Under the pieces are notes generated by a model. It was not told the DNA's origin, did not search any database, and was given only the letters and a program-made list of their open reading frames with translations. Positions 23,481 through 32,449 of a stretch of 39,478 bases of DNA are shown here, piece after piece; the first letter of the stretch is position 1; each line of letters opens with the position of its first letter. This DNA is from DATAPD01 sp036265385 (GTDB lineage Bacteria; Acidobacteriota; Terriglobia; Terriglobales; Acidobacteriaceae). The position numbers were made by a program, and so were the translations under genes. The stretch is taken from the NCBI GenBank assembly GCA_036265385.1, contig DATAPD010000049.1, forward strand, positions 1-39,478, given 5' to 3'.

Positions 23481-24539
23481 TTAGCGGGTAAATGTGAAAT
23501 TCAGTCCTGTCGTCAGCACAATATCGTTTTTCTTGATGTCTCTTCCCGGGATTGGCGCTGGATTGGAAACGTAAATGTCACCGAATGAGTTCTGCCATCC
23601 TAGCCACTTGCTGATTTTTGTCACGGTCCCAAATGTGAACGTCATACGATACTCTCCCGTTTCCTTCAAATCTGGGAAGAAGTAAAGGTTCTGTTTCACC
23701 ACCGTTCCTATGCCGATAGCATGCATGAACTCATCGCCAAATTGCAGAGCGGCGAAGTCGCGAGTTTCCGTGGTATAGCTCTCATGGGTGTAGTTCGCGC
23801 CGCCGAGCAGATCAAGAGTTGTCTTTTCGCGCTTAATCGCATGAAAGCCCAGACCGCCACCGACCACTGAGCGCAAGTCCAAACCCTGCAGATCATCTGC
23901 GTAGAAGTCCGTATTCCCAAACCCGAAGATTCGCGACGTGATATCGCGGTCGTAGCGAGCGCCGCCGCCAATGTTGTTCGCCGTTGTGTGCGGTGAGGCA
24001 GCCTCAGCATCATTCGTGGCATAAATCGAATTTGCATAAAGGGTCAGCTTGTCACGATGACCGGTCCGGACTGCATTGAAAGCAAGATTGAGGTTCTTAG
24101 CCTCACTATTCCCGCGTGTCAAAGCAAACCCAAAATTCAGGCCACCCTTCCAACCTTCCATCATGCCGGGATACATACTCTTGTGATATGCGGCTTGCTC
24201 GGCAGGGTTCCGCATAGCAACGACTGTGGATTTCGGTACTTCGACCGGTTGTCCTGATTTCGGAGTAATGACCACATTCTCCCCAGTCGTATTCACGGTA
24301 CCTGAAACCGTTTTTCCCTCTTTAAGTCCCACTGTCATGTCCTGCGAGGACTCGACGTTCGTGACTGCGCTCCAATCGATTTTGACCTCACCGGCGAACT
24401 CGGTTTTCAGCGTGAGGGATTTTTCGTCGGATTTGAGGATCTCGCCACTCAAGCGATCGCCGTTCTTCAGAGTGACTTGGTCAGCGAATGCATGACTGCA
24501 AGTAAGCATGAATACCAAGAGAAACGAAAAGATGCGCAC
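23481..24539 (-). CDS. DUF481 outer-membrane beta-barrel protein (YdiY-like)
   Basis: A 352-residue exported protein. The GTG at 24539 is chosen because GGAGG lies five bases upstream and it starts directly at the signal peptide (MRIFSFLLVFMLTCSHAFA); an ATG at 24551 would add four residues and put that GGAGG inside the gene. Residues 20-100 form small beta repeats (DQVTLKNGDRLSGEILKSDEKSLTLKTEFAGEVKIDWSAV). The remainder is a DUF481 barrel: GWKGGLNFGFALTRGNSEAKNLNLAFNAVRTG, then alternating strands to a C-terminal LNFTFTR with terminal aromatic character, as barrel-assembly signals have. Function is unknown; family members are salt- or stress-induced in some bacteria. A CACGTG palindrome lies about 68 bases upstream. 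Confidence 0.87.
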   Translation of the reverse strand: MRIFSFLLVFMLTCSHAFADQVTLKNGDRLSGEILKSDEKSLTLKTEFAGEVKIDWSAVTNVESSQDMTVGLKEGKTVSGTVNTTGENVVITPKSGQPVEVPKSTVVAMRNPAEQAAYHKSMYPGMMEGWKGGLNFGFALTRGNSEAKNLNLAFNAVRTGHRDKLTLYANSIYATNDAEAASPHTTANNIGGGARYDRDITSRIFGFGNTDFYADDLQGLDLRSVVGGGLGFHAIKREKTTLDLLGGANYTHESYTTETRDFAALQFGDEFMHAIGIGTVVKQNLYFFPDLKETGEYRMTFTFGTVTKISKWLGWQNSFGDIYVSNPAPIPGRDIKKNDIVLTTGLNFTFTR

Positions 24540-24601
24540 ACGGTCCTCCATGGAAGTGGCTAGTTAAGGGAATCGTTAAGAAGCCGGCCAGTTTTGCGGC
24601 G

Positions 24602-24611
24602 AGCACGTGCT
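24602..24611. promoter_or_regulatory. 10-base palindrome upstream of the DUF481 gene (candidate operator)
   Basis: AGCACGTGCT is a perfect palindrome centred 67.5 bases before the GTG at 24539. It shares the GCACGTGC core with the site upstream of htrA (9538-9549), centred 68.5 bases before that start codon. Confidence 0.45.
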
Positions 24612-24739
24612 AAGCCGACACTCGACAAGCGGCTGAGCGCACGCATTTACTTTTTGTCCTTTGTTGAAAACAAGAGCACGACGATGATCGCGTGATTACG
24701 CGCTTGGAGTTCCTGAAACATTCCTACTCAGATTGCAAC

Positions 24740-24913
24740 TCAGGCCTTCGGGTCGTTTTTCGTTTCAGGATCCTGACTCATCCCATTCTTCAACGCTCGG
24801 ATGCCCTCACCGATGCCCTTGCCAAGTTCAGGCAACTTCTTAGGGCCGAAAACGAGCAGAGCAATGAAGAAAATAACCAGCAGGTGGGTGGGCTGCAGCA
24901 AACCTTCAAACAT
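24740..24913 (-). CDS. tatA: Sec-independent (twin-arginine) translocase subunit TatA
   Basis: A 57-residue protein read from an ATG at 24913 with AAGGAG four bases upstream. It has the complete TatA signature: a short N-terminal membrane helix (HLLVIFFIALLVF, residues 10-22), the hinge FGPKKLPELGKG and an amphipathic helix GIGEGIRALKNGM, ending in a charged tail (SQDPETKNDPKA). TatA multimers form the protein-conducting element for folded proteins with RR signals. No tatB or tatC is adjacent, which is usual for stand-alone tatA genes. The Tat-type GH30 enzyme at the start of the window is one plausible client. The gene is divergent from the TPR gene and co-oriented with the DUF481 gene 200 bases downstream. 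Confidence 0.93.
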   Translation of the reverse strand: MFEGLLQPTHLLVIFFIALLVFGPKKLPELGKGIGEGIRALKNGMSQDPETKNDPKA

Positions 24914-25099
24914 ACGACTCCTTCATCTTTGAGAACGTGATTTCAGTAACTTATAGGAAACAAACCCGGCGCGTCAACGCGTCGGTTCAAGGGTGGCTTT
25001 GAGCTTTCTCCAATGAATGCCATTACTTCCGTGACCTACCAGTCGTTACTTCTTGCAGCTATCGTCCCCAAAGAGCCCGTTCTCCCGGGAAGGAGTGTC

Positions 25100-26548
25100 G
25101 TGAAGCAAGCGTTCGCTGTCATCCTCTTTTGTTTTGCTCAATGCTGGGGTCAAGACCGAAGCAACCTGCCTTTGCGAGGAAATGAAGTTTTATCCTTGCT
25201 CGCTGCGAGTGCTTCTGAAACACGCTTGGCACGCATCGTTCATGAGCGCGGCATCGATTTTCAATTGGGAACATGTTCAAAAGCGCTTCATAGTGCTGGT
25301 GCAACAACGGCCATGCTCACGCTCCTCCGTAACGAAAAGACACCGAATCCCTCCGGCGTAGGATGCACCACGGAACTGGGCCAAGCAATCAGCCTAATGC
25401 GACAGGGAAAGTATCGTCCTGCAGAAATGAAACTCCGCCTCGCTTTGGGCAGCGCGCCACAAGATGGTGCATTGCACATGGCATTGGGAATTTCCCTGAG
25501 CCAGCAAGAACGCTGGGACGAAGCAATCGATTCCTTCACCGACGCATCTCGCAACATGCCCGGGATTGCTGAGGTGCATACGGAATTGGCATACGTATTT
25601 TTCCGTCAGGACGACGGCGACAATGCCGTAGCCGAAGCTCGAACAGCGCTTAGCATGGACCCGCAGAACGCATCCGCCTATCGATACATGGGTCTAGGGT
25701 TCTACTCCAACGGAAAGTATCTAGCCGCAATCAATTCCTTTGAGCAATCTCTCATTCGCGAGCCCGAAGACGCCGATGTCTACTTTGAAATTGGAGTGAC
25801 TTATCGCGACCAGGGAGACCTCCGAAAAGCTGCCATCGCCTACAAGCACGCGCTGAAACTTCGCCCCGACTTCTGGCAGGCGCATAGCAATTTAGGAAGC
25901 GTCTATCACGATCAGGGCAGAATGGATGATGCCCTAGCCGAATATCGTGCTGCGAAATCGCTGGCCCCGTCCGAACCGAGCGTACGCAACAACCTCGGCA
26001 CGACATTCTGCGATAAGGGAGATTTTGATAACGCCATCGCAGAATTTCGCGAACTTCGGAAAACCGACCCCTCCTGGGATGGCGGACATAATTGCTTGGC
26101 CCGCGCTTACATGTCCCGGAAAGACTACGACGCTGCCATTGTTGAATTACGGGCCGCATTGCTCGCGAACCCGACGGGGGCCGCTGAGCACCGGATTCTA
26201 GGCCAGGCTCTTCTTGTCGTTGGAAAAGACGATGAGGCGATTTCGGAGTTTCGACGCGCCGTGGAACTGAATCCTGAATCGGCCGCTGGTCACCACTATC
26301 TCGGGGCAGCCCTGATCAACGTACAAGCCTTCGAACAAGCGGAAAAAGAACTGCGCGAGGCCGTTCGGCTGGAACCAACTGCGCGGAACCATTATTACCT
26401 GGCAGCCTGCCTTATCAGCCAGAACCGCTACGAAGAAGCCCTCACGGAGATGCAGGTTGCTTCGCGCATGGAGCCGACTCAGAACTTGTATCGCGCACGC
26501 TTGGAAGAACTGGTTCGCTTGATGAAGACATCATCCAGCGACCATTAA
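25100..26548 (+). CDS. Secreted tetratricopeptide-repeat protein
   Basis: A 482-residue protein. The GTG at 25100 is preferred since AAGGAG lies a few bases upstream and it begins directly at a signal peptide (FAVILFCFAQCWGQ); an in-frame ATG at 25013 is the longer alternative. A short N-terminal region (LRGNEVLSLLAASASETRLARIVHERGIDFQLG) resembles the helical domain placed before TPRs in several acidobacterial proteins. It is followed by about nine TPR units from residue 120 to the end, for example YRPAEMKLRLALGSAPQDGALHMALGISL and GDLRKAAIAYKHALKLRPDFWQAHSNLGSVY. TPR arrays serve as protein-binding scaffolds; no enzymatic part is present. The gene is divergent from tatA. Confidence 0.88.
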   Translation: MKQAFAVILFCFAQCWGQDRSNLPLRGNEVLSLLAASASETRLARIVHERGIDFQLGTCSKALHSAGATTAMLTLLRNEKTPNPSGVGCTTELGQAISLMRQGKYRPAEMKLRLALGSAPQDGALHMALGISLSQQERWDEAIDSFTDASRNMPGIAEVHTELAYVFFRQDDGDNAVAEARTALSMDPQNASAYRYMGLGFYSNGKYLAAINSFEQSLIREPEDADVYFEIGVTYRDQGDLRKAAIAYKHALKLRPDFWQAHSNLGSVYHDQGRMDDALAEYRAAKSLAPSEPSVRNNLGTTFCDKGDFDNAIAEFRELRKTDPSWDGGHNCLARAYMSRKDYDAAIVELRAALLANPTGAAEHRILGQALLVVGKDDEAISEFRRAVELNPESAAGHHYLGAALINVQAFEQAEKELREAVRLEPTARNHYYLAACLISQNRYEEALTEMQVASRMEPTQNLYRARLEELVRLMKTSSSDH

Positions 26549-26665
26549 TCTGGTTTTTTAGAGAGATGGCCCGGTGGCCATCAGGACGATGTACCACCGT
26601 GCATCGCCGTACGTGCCAAAGCGCTCCTAAAATTTAACTACGTGGGCTTAGGCTCAGGAGTAGTC

Positions 26666-27271
26666 ATGAACATTCAATCCGTCGGTAGAAGCGGGGCTGC
26701 TGCAGCCCCAGCGCCCATCAAGGGAAGCGATAACCTCGAAGCGGCCGTTCGTAGTGTCGGTTATGGCTTACCTTGCGCCAAATGCCGCGCCTACTATCCT
26801 GCCGATTTGTCAGTCTGCCCGATTTGCAAGACCACGCAGCGCGTTTCCCCGAATGCGGTTGTATCTGTGAACGTCACGGCAGAACCGCCCGTGCCCGAGA
26901 ATTCCGACCTCGAGGAAGAAAGGGAGCGATTCTTGCACGAATTCCGCCTCCAAATGTCAACGGTGCATGCGGAAGCCGAATCGATGGGAAGTTTTAAATG
27001 CACCATGAATCAGAATCACGAGTCTGAGTACGAACCCGCTTCGGTTTGTCAGGGTTGCTATGACAAGATCCAGGAGCGCGTCGACGTCGTTGAAGCCGCG
27101 CTGCACATGGACGTGAAGGAAGCCGCTCAGATTGTTTATGACGCGGTTTGGGCAGACACGTCAGATACAACTAAGACTTACCAGAACGCCGCGCAGGCAT
27201 TACTAGCTGAACTCCGGCGCCGCGCCGGTGTAGGCCTGCTTCTCGGCCCGCTGCAGCCGCTGCCCCACTGA
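26666..27271 (+). CDS. Zinc-ribbon protein of unknown function
   Basis: A 201-residue soluble protein that I cannot name. The ATG at 26666 has AGGAG five bases upstream, which favours it over the in-frame start at 26642. A typical four-cysteine ribbon is visible: C37/C40 (CAKC) and C51/C54 (CPIC). A second possible metal group is C112, H119, C128 and C131 (CQGC). Between them lies an acidic, helical stretch (SDLEEERERFLHEFRLQMSTVHAEAESMG). The last 70 residues are predicted helical and end in a proline-rich tail. There is no signal peptide. Two ribbons joined by helices suggest a structural or nucleic-acid role, but this is a guess. It is convergent with the next gene. Confidence 0.75.
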   Translation: MNIQSVGRSGAAAAPAPIKGSDNLEAAVRSVGYGLPCAKCRAYYPADLSVCPICKTTQRVSPNAVVSVNVTAEPPVPENSDLEEERERFLHEFRLQMSTVHAEAESMGSFKCTMNQNHESEYEPASVCQGCYDKIQERVDVVEAALHMDVKEAAQIVYDAVWADTSDTTKTYQNAAQALLAELRRRAGVGLLLGPLQPLPH

Positions 27272-27299
27272 TCGCATCGGCTGCAGGGAAGTATCGAGT

Positions 27300-27800
27300 C
27301 TACTCGCTGAGGCGGACCCACTTCTTTCCGGCATAGAGTCGGAATCCAGTCCCATCCACTGCCATCTTTAAGGGAACCGCGTGCGTGATCGAATCGTCCG
27401 TCTGTGATGCCACGCTGAGAACGTCTCCTCCGCCCACGTCGGTCACCATGAATTTGCCGTCTTTGAAGCCGAACCCGTATGCACCGGGAGCCAATGTGCT
27501 TTCCCCGACTTTCAACTTCACCTCAGTGATGAATAGTCCTTGATACTTTTCCTGGATGTCTGTCGAATACCCAGAGGTGTCAACCAACGCCGCCAACACG
27601 AACCGATCACCCTTAGCACGAAAACCGACAGCGTTTCGCATCTGAACGGACGCCGATTGACCGCGATAGAAGAATGACGCGGGCATCACCTTCTTTAACT
27701 CATCCGCCCCAAGCACGCCTCCCTTCGATTGTGAGAGAGCTGGTGCAACCAGAGACGCCGCCAACAATGCACAGAAACCAATCTTGTACAAAGGATTCAT
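27300..27800 (-). CDS. Secreted protein of unknown function
   Basis: A 166-residue protein with a clear signal peptide (FCALLAASLVAPALSQ, residues 9-24), read from an ATG with AAGGA ten bases upstream. The mature part is beta-rich: GVLGADELKKVMPASFFYRGQSASVQMRN, then DRFVLAALVDTSGYSTDIQEKYQGLFITEVKLKVGESTLAPGAYGFGFKDGKFMVTDVGG. The phrase LAPGAYGFGF followed by a short C-terminal sheet resembles small acidobacterial exported proteins of unknown role, possibly ligand-binding. Nothing catalytic is visible. It has its own short gap to the CBM9-like gene upstream, and the two could be co-transcribed. Confidence 0.75.
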   Translation of the reverse strand: MNPLYKIGFCALLAASLVAPALSQSKGGVLGADELKKVMPASFFYRGQSASVQMRNAVGFRAKGDRFVLAALVDTSGYSTDIQEKYQGLFITEVKLKVGESTLAPGAYGFGFKDGKFMVTDVGGGDVLSVASQTDDSITHAVPLKMAVDGTGFRLYAGKKWVRLSE

Positions 27801-27869
27801 GAGAGTCCTTCCTGATTTTTGACTAGCACGCGAATCTACAACGATGAGGGCTGATGCCGCAAGGACAGG

Positions 27870-28523
27870 CTATCGAAATTGCAAGCGGCCAAAAGCTTGG
27901 GGAACGTGGAAGTTTGGTTTAAGAGTATGGGTTGGCTGCCACGCAGAATAGAAACGGGGCTCTTTGGGACCCTCGACGCGAAAGAAATTTACTCGCCAAT
28001 CAAACTTTGGATCAAACTGCGTCGTAATTGCCTTCATCGGAATGGCCAGCTCGGCGACCCACAAACGCGACGTCCTATCAAGCCAAACGGAGCTCTGAAG
28101 TCCGCTTTTCAAGTCAGCTAATCCACCGGGGAAAATGTCCAGATCAATCCACATTCCATTCGGGCTTACCTCGAATTCCTTGTAGTAGGGCCCAGCTGCA
28201 TCGTGTGGCTGAAGGAATGCCTCAGCTACATCACGTTCCCAAAGGCGATCGCGCCGTCCGTTTGGCTCCGAATCTTCGAATGAGCAAAGCTCTCGATATC
28301 GGCACTCAAATCGCAAATAAATCGTTTCGGCCGCCCACAGTACTCGTACCTGCGTTTCGCGTTCCAGGTCTGCATTCTTGCCTTGCCAATCTGAGCAAAA
28401 AATAACAGGAGTTGCGGCCCCCCAAGCTTGATCAGGCTCTTGCGCATTCAATGCGACTGCCCGCTTCGTATGCACGGCCACAATTGTGTCCGATGCGACT
28501 TTATCTGATCTGTTGTGGGTCAT
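27870..28523 (-). CDS. Carbohydrate-binding family 9-like protein
   Basis: A 217-residue protein that appears to be one CBM9-like/DOMON-type beta sandwich: AWGAATPVIFCSDWQGKNADLERETQVRVLWAAETIYLRFECRYREL, then RLWERDVAEAFLQPHDAAGPYYKEFEVSPNGMWIDLDIFP and WVAELAIPMKAITTQFDPKFDWRVNFFRVEGPKEPRFYSAWQPT. These phrases match the family annotated as carbohydrate-binding in many Acidobacteriota genomes. No signal peptide is obvious from the ATG at 28523; a longer GTG reading from 28607 adds 28 residues (with FFPIPFRIRQSRF) that look unrelated. Divergent from ada. The ligand cannot be told. Confidence 0.8.
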   Translation of the reverse strand: MTHNRSDKVASDTIVAVHTKRAVALNAQEPDQAWGAATPVIFCSDWQGKNADLERETQVRVLWAAETIYLRFECRYRELCSFEDSEPNGRRDRLWERDVAEAFLQPHDAAGPYYKEFEVSPNGMWIDLDIFPGGLADLKSGLQSSVWLDRTSRLWVAELAIPMKAITTQFDPKFDWRVNFFRVEGPKEPRFYSAWQPTHTLKPNFHVPQAFGRLQFR

Positions 28524-28671
28524 AAGTGGCCTACGAAATTCGTGTCCAAATCTGCTCTGACGTATTCTAAAAGGAATAGGGAAAAACCTCGAAAACACAT
28601 GGACCAAGCTTTGTTAGTTTGACCGCAAGATCTGGATAGCCCACTATTTCCGACTGTCCTATTCTCTGCCC

Positions 28672-29760
28672 ATGACAAACAGTATGATCTTCGATGAAAC
28701 GATGGTCCTGAATTCCATGGCACTGACGAATGAACAACGCTGGCAGGCGGTTGTCGGACGCGATTCTAGCCAAGACGGCGAGTTTGTTTTTGCGGTCTCG
28801 AGCACAGGCGTTTATTGCAGGCCATCTTGCGCAGCTCGGCGCCCTCTGAGGAAAAACGTCGAGTTTTTCAGCGTTCCTGAACACGCGGAGCGTGCCGGGT
28901 ATCGCGCCTGCCTGCGCTGTAAACCGAAATCGGCCGGCAGCAATCCTCAAGCCGCAATGGTTCGCTCGGTTTGCCGTTTCATCGAACAGCACCTCGACGA
29001 GCCGTTAACGCTCGAACAGATCGCGGAAGAATTCCGCCGCAGCCCGTTTCACCTGCAGCGCACCTTCAAGTCCGTTCTTGGAATCACGCCCAAGGAATAT
29101 GCCGATCAATGCCGGCTCAAATCGCTGAAGCAAAATCTCCAAGCCGGACACTCTGTGACACGCGCCATGTACGACGCTGGCTACAGTTCCAGCAGCCGGC
29201 TTTACGAGCGCACCGCTTCGCAACTCGGAATGACTCCAGACAAGTATCGTCGCGGCGCCGTTGCCGCCAACATCCGCTACACCCTCAGTGATTCGCCATT
29301 GGGGCGCATGCTGATTGCCGCTACTGACAAGGGAGTCTGCTCGATTCAATTCGCCAAAACAGACGACGAACTTGTCCAAGGCTTGATGAGAGAATTTCCG
29401 TTCGCCCAACGCCGTCGCGATGAGGAGCACATGAAAGCGTGGCGGGTTTCGCTGCTGCATCAGATGCGCACCGGTAAATCCACAGAAGAGTTACCTCTGG
29501 ATATTCAGGCGACCGCTTTCCAGCGTCGAGTTTGGGCGGCCCTTCAGCGCATTCCTTTTGGCCAGACGCGGTCCTATAGCGAAGTTGCGAAATCGATTGG
29601 CAAACCGACTGCGGCTCGAGCGGTCGCGCGGGCGTGCGCGACGAATCCAGTCGCCGTGGCCATACCGTGCCATCGCGTGGTGCGCGAAACAGGTGAACTG
29701 GGTGGCTACCGCTGGGGGATCGAGCGCAAAGAATCGTTGCTCGAAATGGAACGCGCATAA
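28672..29760 (+). CDS. ada: Ada: methylphosphotriester/O6-methylguanine DNA repair protein and transcription regulator
   Basis: A 362-residue bifunctional repair protein. The N-terminal zinc domain has C49, C53, C80 and C83 (VYCRPSC and RACLRC) with the same spacing as E. coli Ada; C49 would take the methyl group from phosphotriesters. An AraC-type helix-turn-helix pair follows (VCRFIEQHLDEPLTLEQIAEEF, YDAGYSSSSRLYERTASQLGMTPDKYR). The C-terminal methyltransferase domain has AVAIPCHRVV with acceptor C333. Methylated Ada activates its own gene and alkylation-repair genes. The start could also be at 28717 (MALTNEQRW), which matches homologues better; no clear ribosome site decides. It is divergent from the CBM9-like gene. 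Confidence 0.95.
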   Translation: MTNSMIFDETMVLNSMALTNEQRWQAVVGRDSSQDGEFVFAVSSTGVYCRPSCAARRPLRKNVEFFSVPEHAERAGYRACLRCKPKSAGSNPQAAMVRSVCRFIEQHLDEPLTLEQIAEEFRRSPFHLQRTFKSVLGITPKEYADQCRLKSLKQNLQAGHSVTRAMYDAGYSSSSRLYERTASQLGMTPDKYRRGAVAANIRYTLSDSPLGRMLIAATDKGVCSIQFAKTDDELVQGLMREFPFAQRRRDEEHMKAWRVSLLHQMRTGKSTEELPLDIQATAFQRRVWAALQRIPFGQTRSYSEVAKSIGKPTAARAVARACATNPVAVAIPCHRVVRETGELGGYRWGIERKESLLEMERA

Positions 29761-29783
29761 CGCTCTCTATGCCGAGGAGCGCC

Positions 29784-29800
29784 TTCTTCGCGCCGAAGAA
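29784..29800. terminator. Hairpin between ada and the PD40-CehA gene
   Basis: TTCTTCG, loop cgc, CGAAGAA is a perfect 7-bp hairpin in the 86-base gap between two convergent genes. No T-run is present on either side, so it is only a weak terminator candidate. Confidence 0.3.
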
Positions 29801-29846
29801 GCCCTGTATTGAGAGTTACAAGTCGCCGCGGCTTCTCAAACGGGCC

Positions 29847-32369
29847 CTACTTCAACCTTTCGTACACACTCCGAGCCTGTTTCAGGGTCTCGAGCACGCT
29901 CGATTTCTCTTCGGGAGTATTCCAACTTTCGTTCTTCTCTGCTGCCGCGCTCATGCGGTCGATCCACGCCATGAAGTATGCTGCTTCTTCCTTTGCACTC
30001 GGCGCGGCCATCCCCGCGATAGAGATGTAGATCGGACTCGTTGTCGCGTACGGATAAAGATCCAGAACCGGGTAAGTCGCCTTTTCATTCCAGGCTCGAA
30101 GGATGCACCATCCTGTTTTAACCGGAATCGTGCCTTTCGCGTCAGCGCGCTTCTTGTCGGCCCTTAAAGCCAGTTCCTTCACTAAATGCCCATTACAAAT
30201 AATCTGGAGATGATCCATCGGTACGATCGAGCGCAGCGAAGCTGAAAAGCTTACCTCCTTAGCTCCATCTGCCAATTTCAGTTCATCCCCAATTGACGCG
30301 CCTTTCAGCGTGAATCCAAGCAGGGGCCCGTTCGTTGCGAATGTCTGCCCTTTCTTGATCCCTTCCAGCCACGGTTTAATCGCGAGAGGCCCTTTAGGAA
30401 CTGAGACGTAAACGCGATTCGTTCCCAATGGTCCGCGAAGCGAGGCGTAATTCTCCATTGCATCCGTACCGGCAGCGGTTGGAAGCCGAAAACCACAGTT
30501 CAGCAGCCGATACCATACTTCGGCAGTGGATTTGTGGTCGGCAAACCCGACGACTTCTATGTAATCCACTTTGCCCAGCGCCACATCGACGGGGAGCTCG
30601 TAATTGAGCGCGGCATTTTTTGCTGGGTCGGGCACCGTCTCGATCGGATGAACGTAGCCAACAAGCCCCCTTTGCGCGTGGGCCAAGTCTGCGACATTCG
30701 CGTTCATCGGATAGAGACTTCCTGCTGCCGTGTTGGGATAGCCAACGTAATCCGGCAACAAGAAGTTGTTCTTCAGATTCAGCAAACCGAGATGTCCCCA
30801 ATAGCTGGTGTGGAATTCCTGTCCATGCAACAGCAGGTTCTGCGACGTTGAAGCTGGGTCCGCCTCGATCGAGAAATACGCAATGTCCGGAATCCGTTGT
30901 TCCTTGTTGACAATCAGATTCTCGACAATCGACAGATTCTCGCTCGCAGCCTGTTCCACCAGATGCTTCGGAATATTGCGATACGTGCCCGCATAATTCA
31001 TGTGCACGTGCACATCGCCACTCGTCCATTGTGTTTTCGGATCCCATGGAGGGCTGGAAGGTTTCAGCGTGATGGTAACTTCGGACGATTTACCAGCAGA
31101 AGCAGTCACACTCCTCTGCTCGAAACCGTGCTCGAACCCCTTCATCACGCCGATTTGTACCTGTCCAACAGGGACATCGACCGATGCTGTTCCACTTGTC
31201 TCGAAATAATGAGGTTCGAATCCCCCAAGCGACCGATCAAAGCTGTCATCGGCTTGCATCCATGCATTTGTCGGCGCGTAGGCGCGGCCATCTTGCGCGG
31301 TTAAGAAGATTCGGGCCGCTGTCGCTTTTCCATCTCCGCCTAGCACTTTGATCTGCAACTGGCCCATCGGCTTGAGATATCTGCGTCGTTCAATCTTCAC
31401 TTCACTTTGCGCACCGCCGGGAATGGTTTGAACCCAAAGAGAAGTGTTACCTTCACGGTTCGAAACAAACGCGATCTGCTTTCCATCCGGAGACCAGCGT
31501 GGGTTGATGTTGTCGTACTGCCCATATGAAATTGGAAACACATCTCCGCCATTCGCAGGCACGAGCCAAAGCTGATGCCACGATTGGCCAATATAAGATG
31601 CATACACAATGCGCTTGCCGTCGGGCGAAATATCGGGGCGCGCTTTCCAGTTCGTTTCTTCGTAATGGATCTGCTGGGGCTCGGATCTAGGCTCGACTTG
31701 CATACGCCAGAAGCCACCTGTGCCATGAATTCGCCCGCGATTCGAAACGAAGAGAATTTCTCGCCCATCGCGCGACCATACCGGACTTATCTCGTGATCC
31801 ACTTTGCTGTAGTAGTAACGGGGAAGGGAACTCACATTTTCAGGAGTCAGCTGGCGCGTGTTGGTAAGTGAGCCATTCGAGAAATCAGCAATTAAAATGT
31901 GGAAGTGACCAGTGCCGGAGGTCGAAACAAACGCGATGCGCTTGCCATCCGGTGAAAAACGTGGCTCCAAATTTACACCCTTGTTGTTTGTAAGCTGGTG
32001 CGAGCTTCCATCTCTCAGATTGAGTGCCCAGAGTTCTACTGCATCGTTGTCATAGCAGTCGTAGATGACCCAATCGCCATCCGGAGAAATATCGGGTTGA
32101 TAGTCGTATCCTGTTCCGCTCGTCAGTTGCTCAGCCGAAGTGCTTCCCACTTGCTGTCTCCAGAGCGAACCCGCCATCGAATAGATCAGCGTGCGCGAAT
32201 CCGGCATCCATGCTGCTGCACTCGGCCCGGTCGTGAGCTGAGGAAGATACATCTCTCGGTAGTAGTAAGAGTGCGGTAAATCGATTTGTTTTAGGACAGG
32301 CTCACGCTGGGCAAAACCGGAGATTCCAACCAACAGCAGTGCTAGTGCAAACCAGCGGGAAGTAGGCAA
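29847..32369 (-). CDS. PD40 beta-propeller fused to CehA/McbA-type metallohydrolase
   Basis: An 840-residue secreted protein. The start is a TTG with GGAGG five to six bases upstream, opening a signal peptide (residues 1-21, ending GFAQ). Residues about 60-330 hold TolB/PD40 repeats (YQPDISPDGDWVIYDCYDN, LEPRFSPDGKRIAFVSTSG, PVWSRDGREILFVSNRG, ARPDISPDGKRIVYAS, PRWSPDGKQIAFVSNREG). A beta-sandwich linker (about 335-440) precedes a PHP-like metallohydrolase domain opening at TSGDVHVHMNYAG near residue 450, with HGQEFHTSYWGHLGLLNL and RLPTAAGTDAM as further metal-site phrases. CehA and McbA hydrolyse carbamate esters, but most relatives are uncharacterised. The CocE-type gene ends 80 bases upstream on the same strand, so the two may form an operon. 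Confidence 0.88.
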   Translation of the reverse strand: MPTSRWFALALLLVGISGFAQREPVLKQIDLPHSYYYREMYLPQLTTGPSAAAWMPDSRTLIYSMAGSLWRQQVGSTSAEQLTSGTGYDYQPDISPDGDWVIYDCYDNDAVELWALNLRDGSSHQLTNNKGVNLEPRFSPDGKRIAFVSTSGTGHFHILIADFSNGSLTNTRQLTPENVSSLPRYYYSKVDHEISPVWSRDGREILFVSNRGRIHGTGGFWRMQVEPRSEPQQIHYEETNWKARPDISPDGKRIVYASYIGQSWHQLWLVPANGGDVFPISYGQYDNINPRWSPDGKQIAFVSNREGNTSLWVQTIPGGAQSEVKIERRRYLKPMGQLQIKVLGGDGKATAARIFLTAQDGRAYAPTNAWMQADDSFDRSLGGFEPHYFETSGTASVDVPVGQVQIGVMKGFEHGFEQRSVTASAGKSSEVTITLKPSSPPWDPKTQWTSGDVHVHMNYAGTYRNIPKHLVEQAASENLSIVENLIVNKEQRIPDIAYFSIEADPASTSQNLLLHGQEFHTSYWGHLGLLNLKNNFLLPDYVGYPNTAAGSLYPMNANVADLAHAQRGLVGYVHPIETVPDPAKNAALNYELPVDVALGKVDYIEVVGFADHKSTAEVWYRLLNCGFRLPTAAGTDAMENYASLRGPLGTNRVYVSVPKGPLAIKPWLEGIKKGQTFATNGPLLGFTLKGASIGDELKLADGAKEVSFSASLRSIVPMDHLQIICNGHLVKELALRADKKRADAKGTIPVKTGWCILRAWNEKATYPVLDLYPYATTSPIYISIAGMAAPSAKEEAAYFMAWIDRMSAAAEKNESWNTPEEKSSVLETLKQARSVYERLK

Positions 32370-32449
32370 GGGTGCCTCCGTGACTAACGCAAAAGAAAAG
32401 AGAACGGCGAATTATAGCGAAACCGCACCAGTCGAAGACTTCGCGAGGA

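Noticed and set aside
31001..31014. TGTGCACGTGCACA palindrome as another CACGTG operator
   Set aside because: It lies inside the PD40-CehA gene and is explained by the codons of the metal-binding DVHVHM motif.
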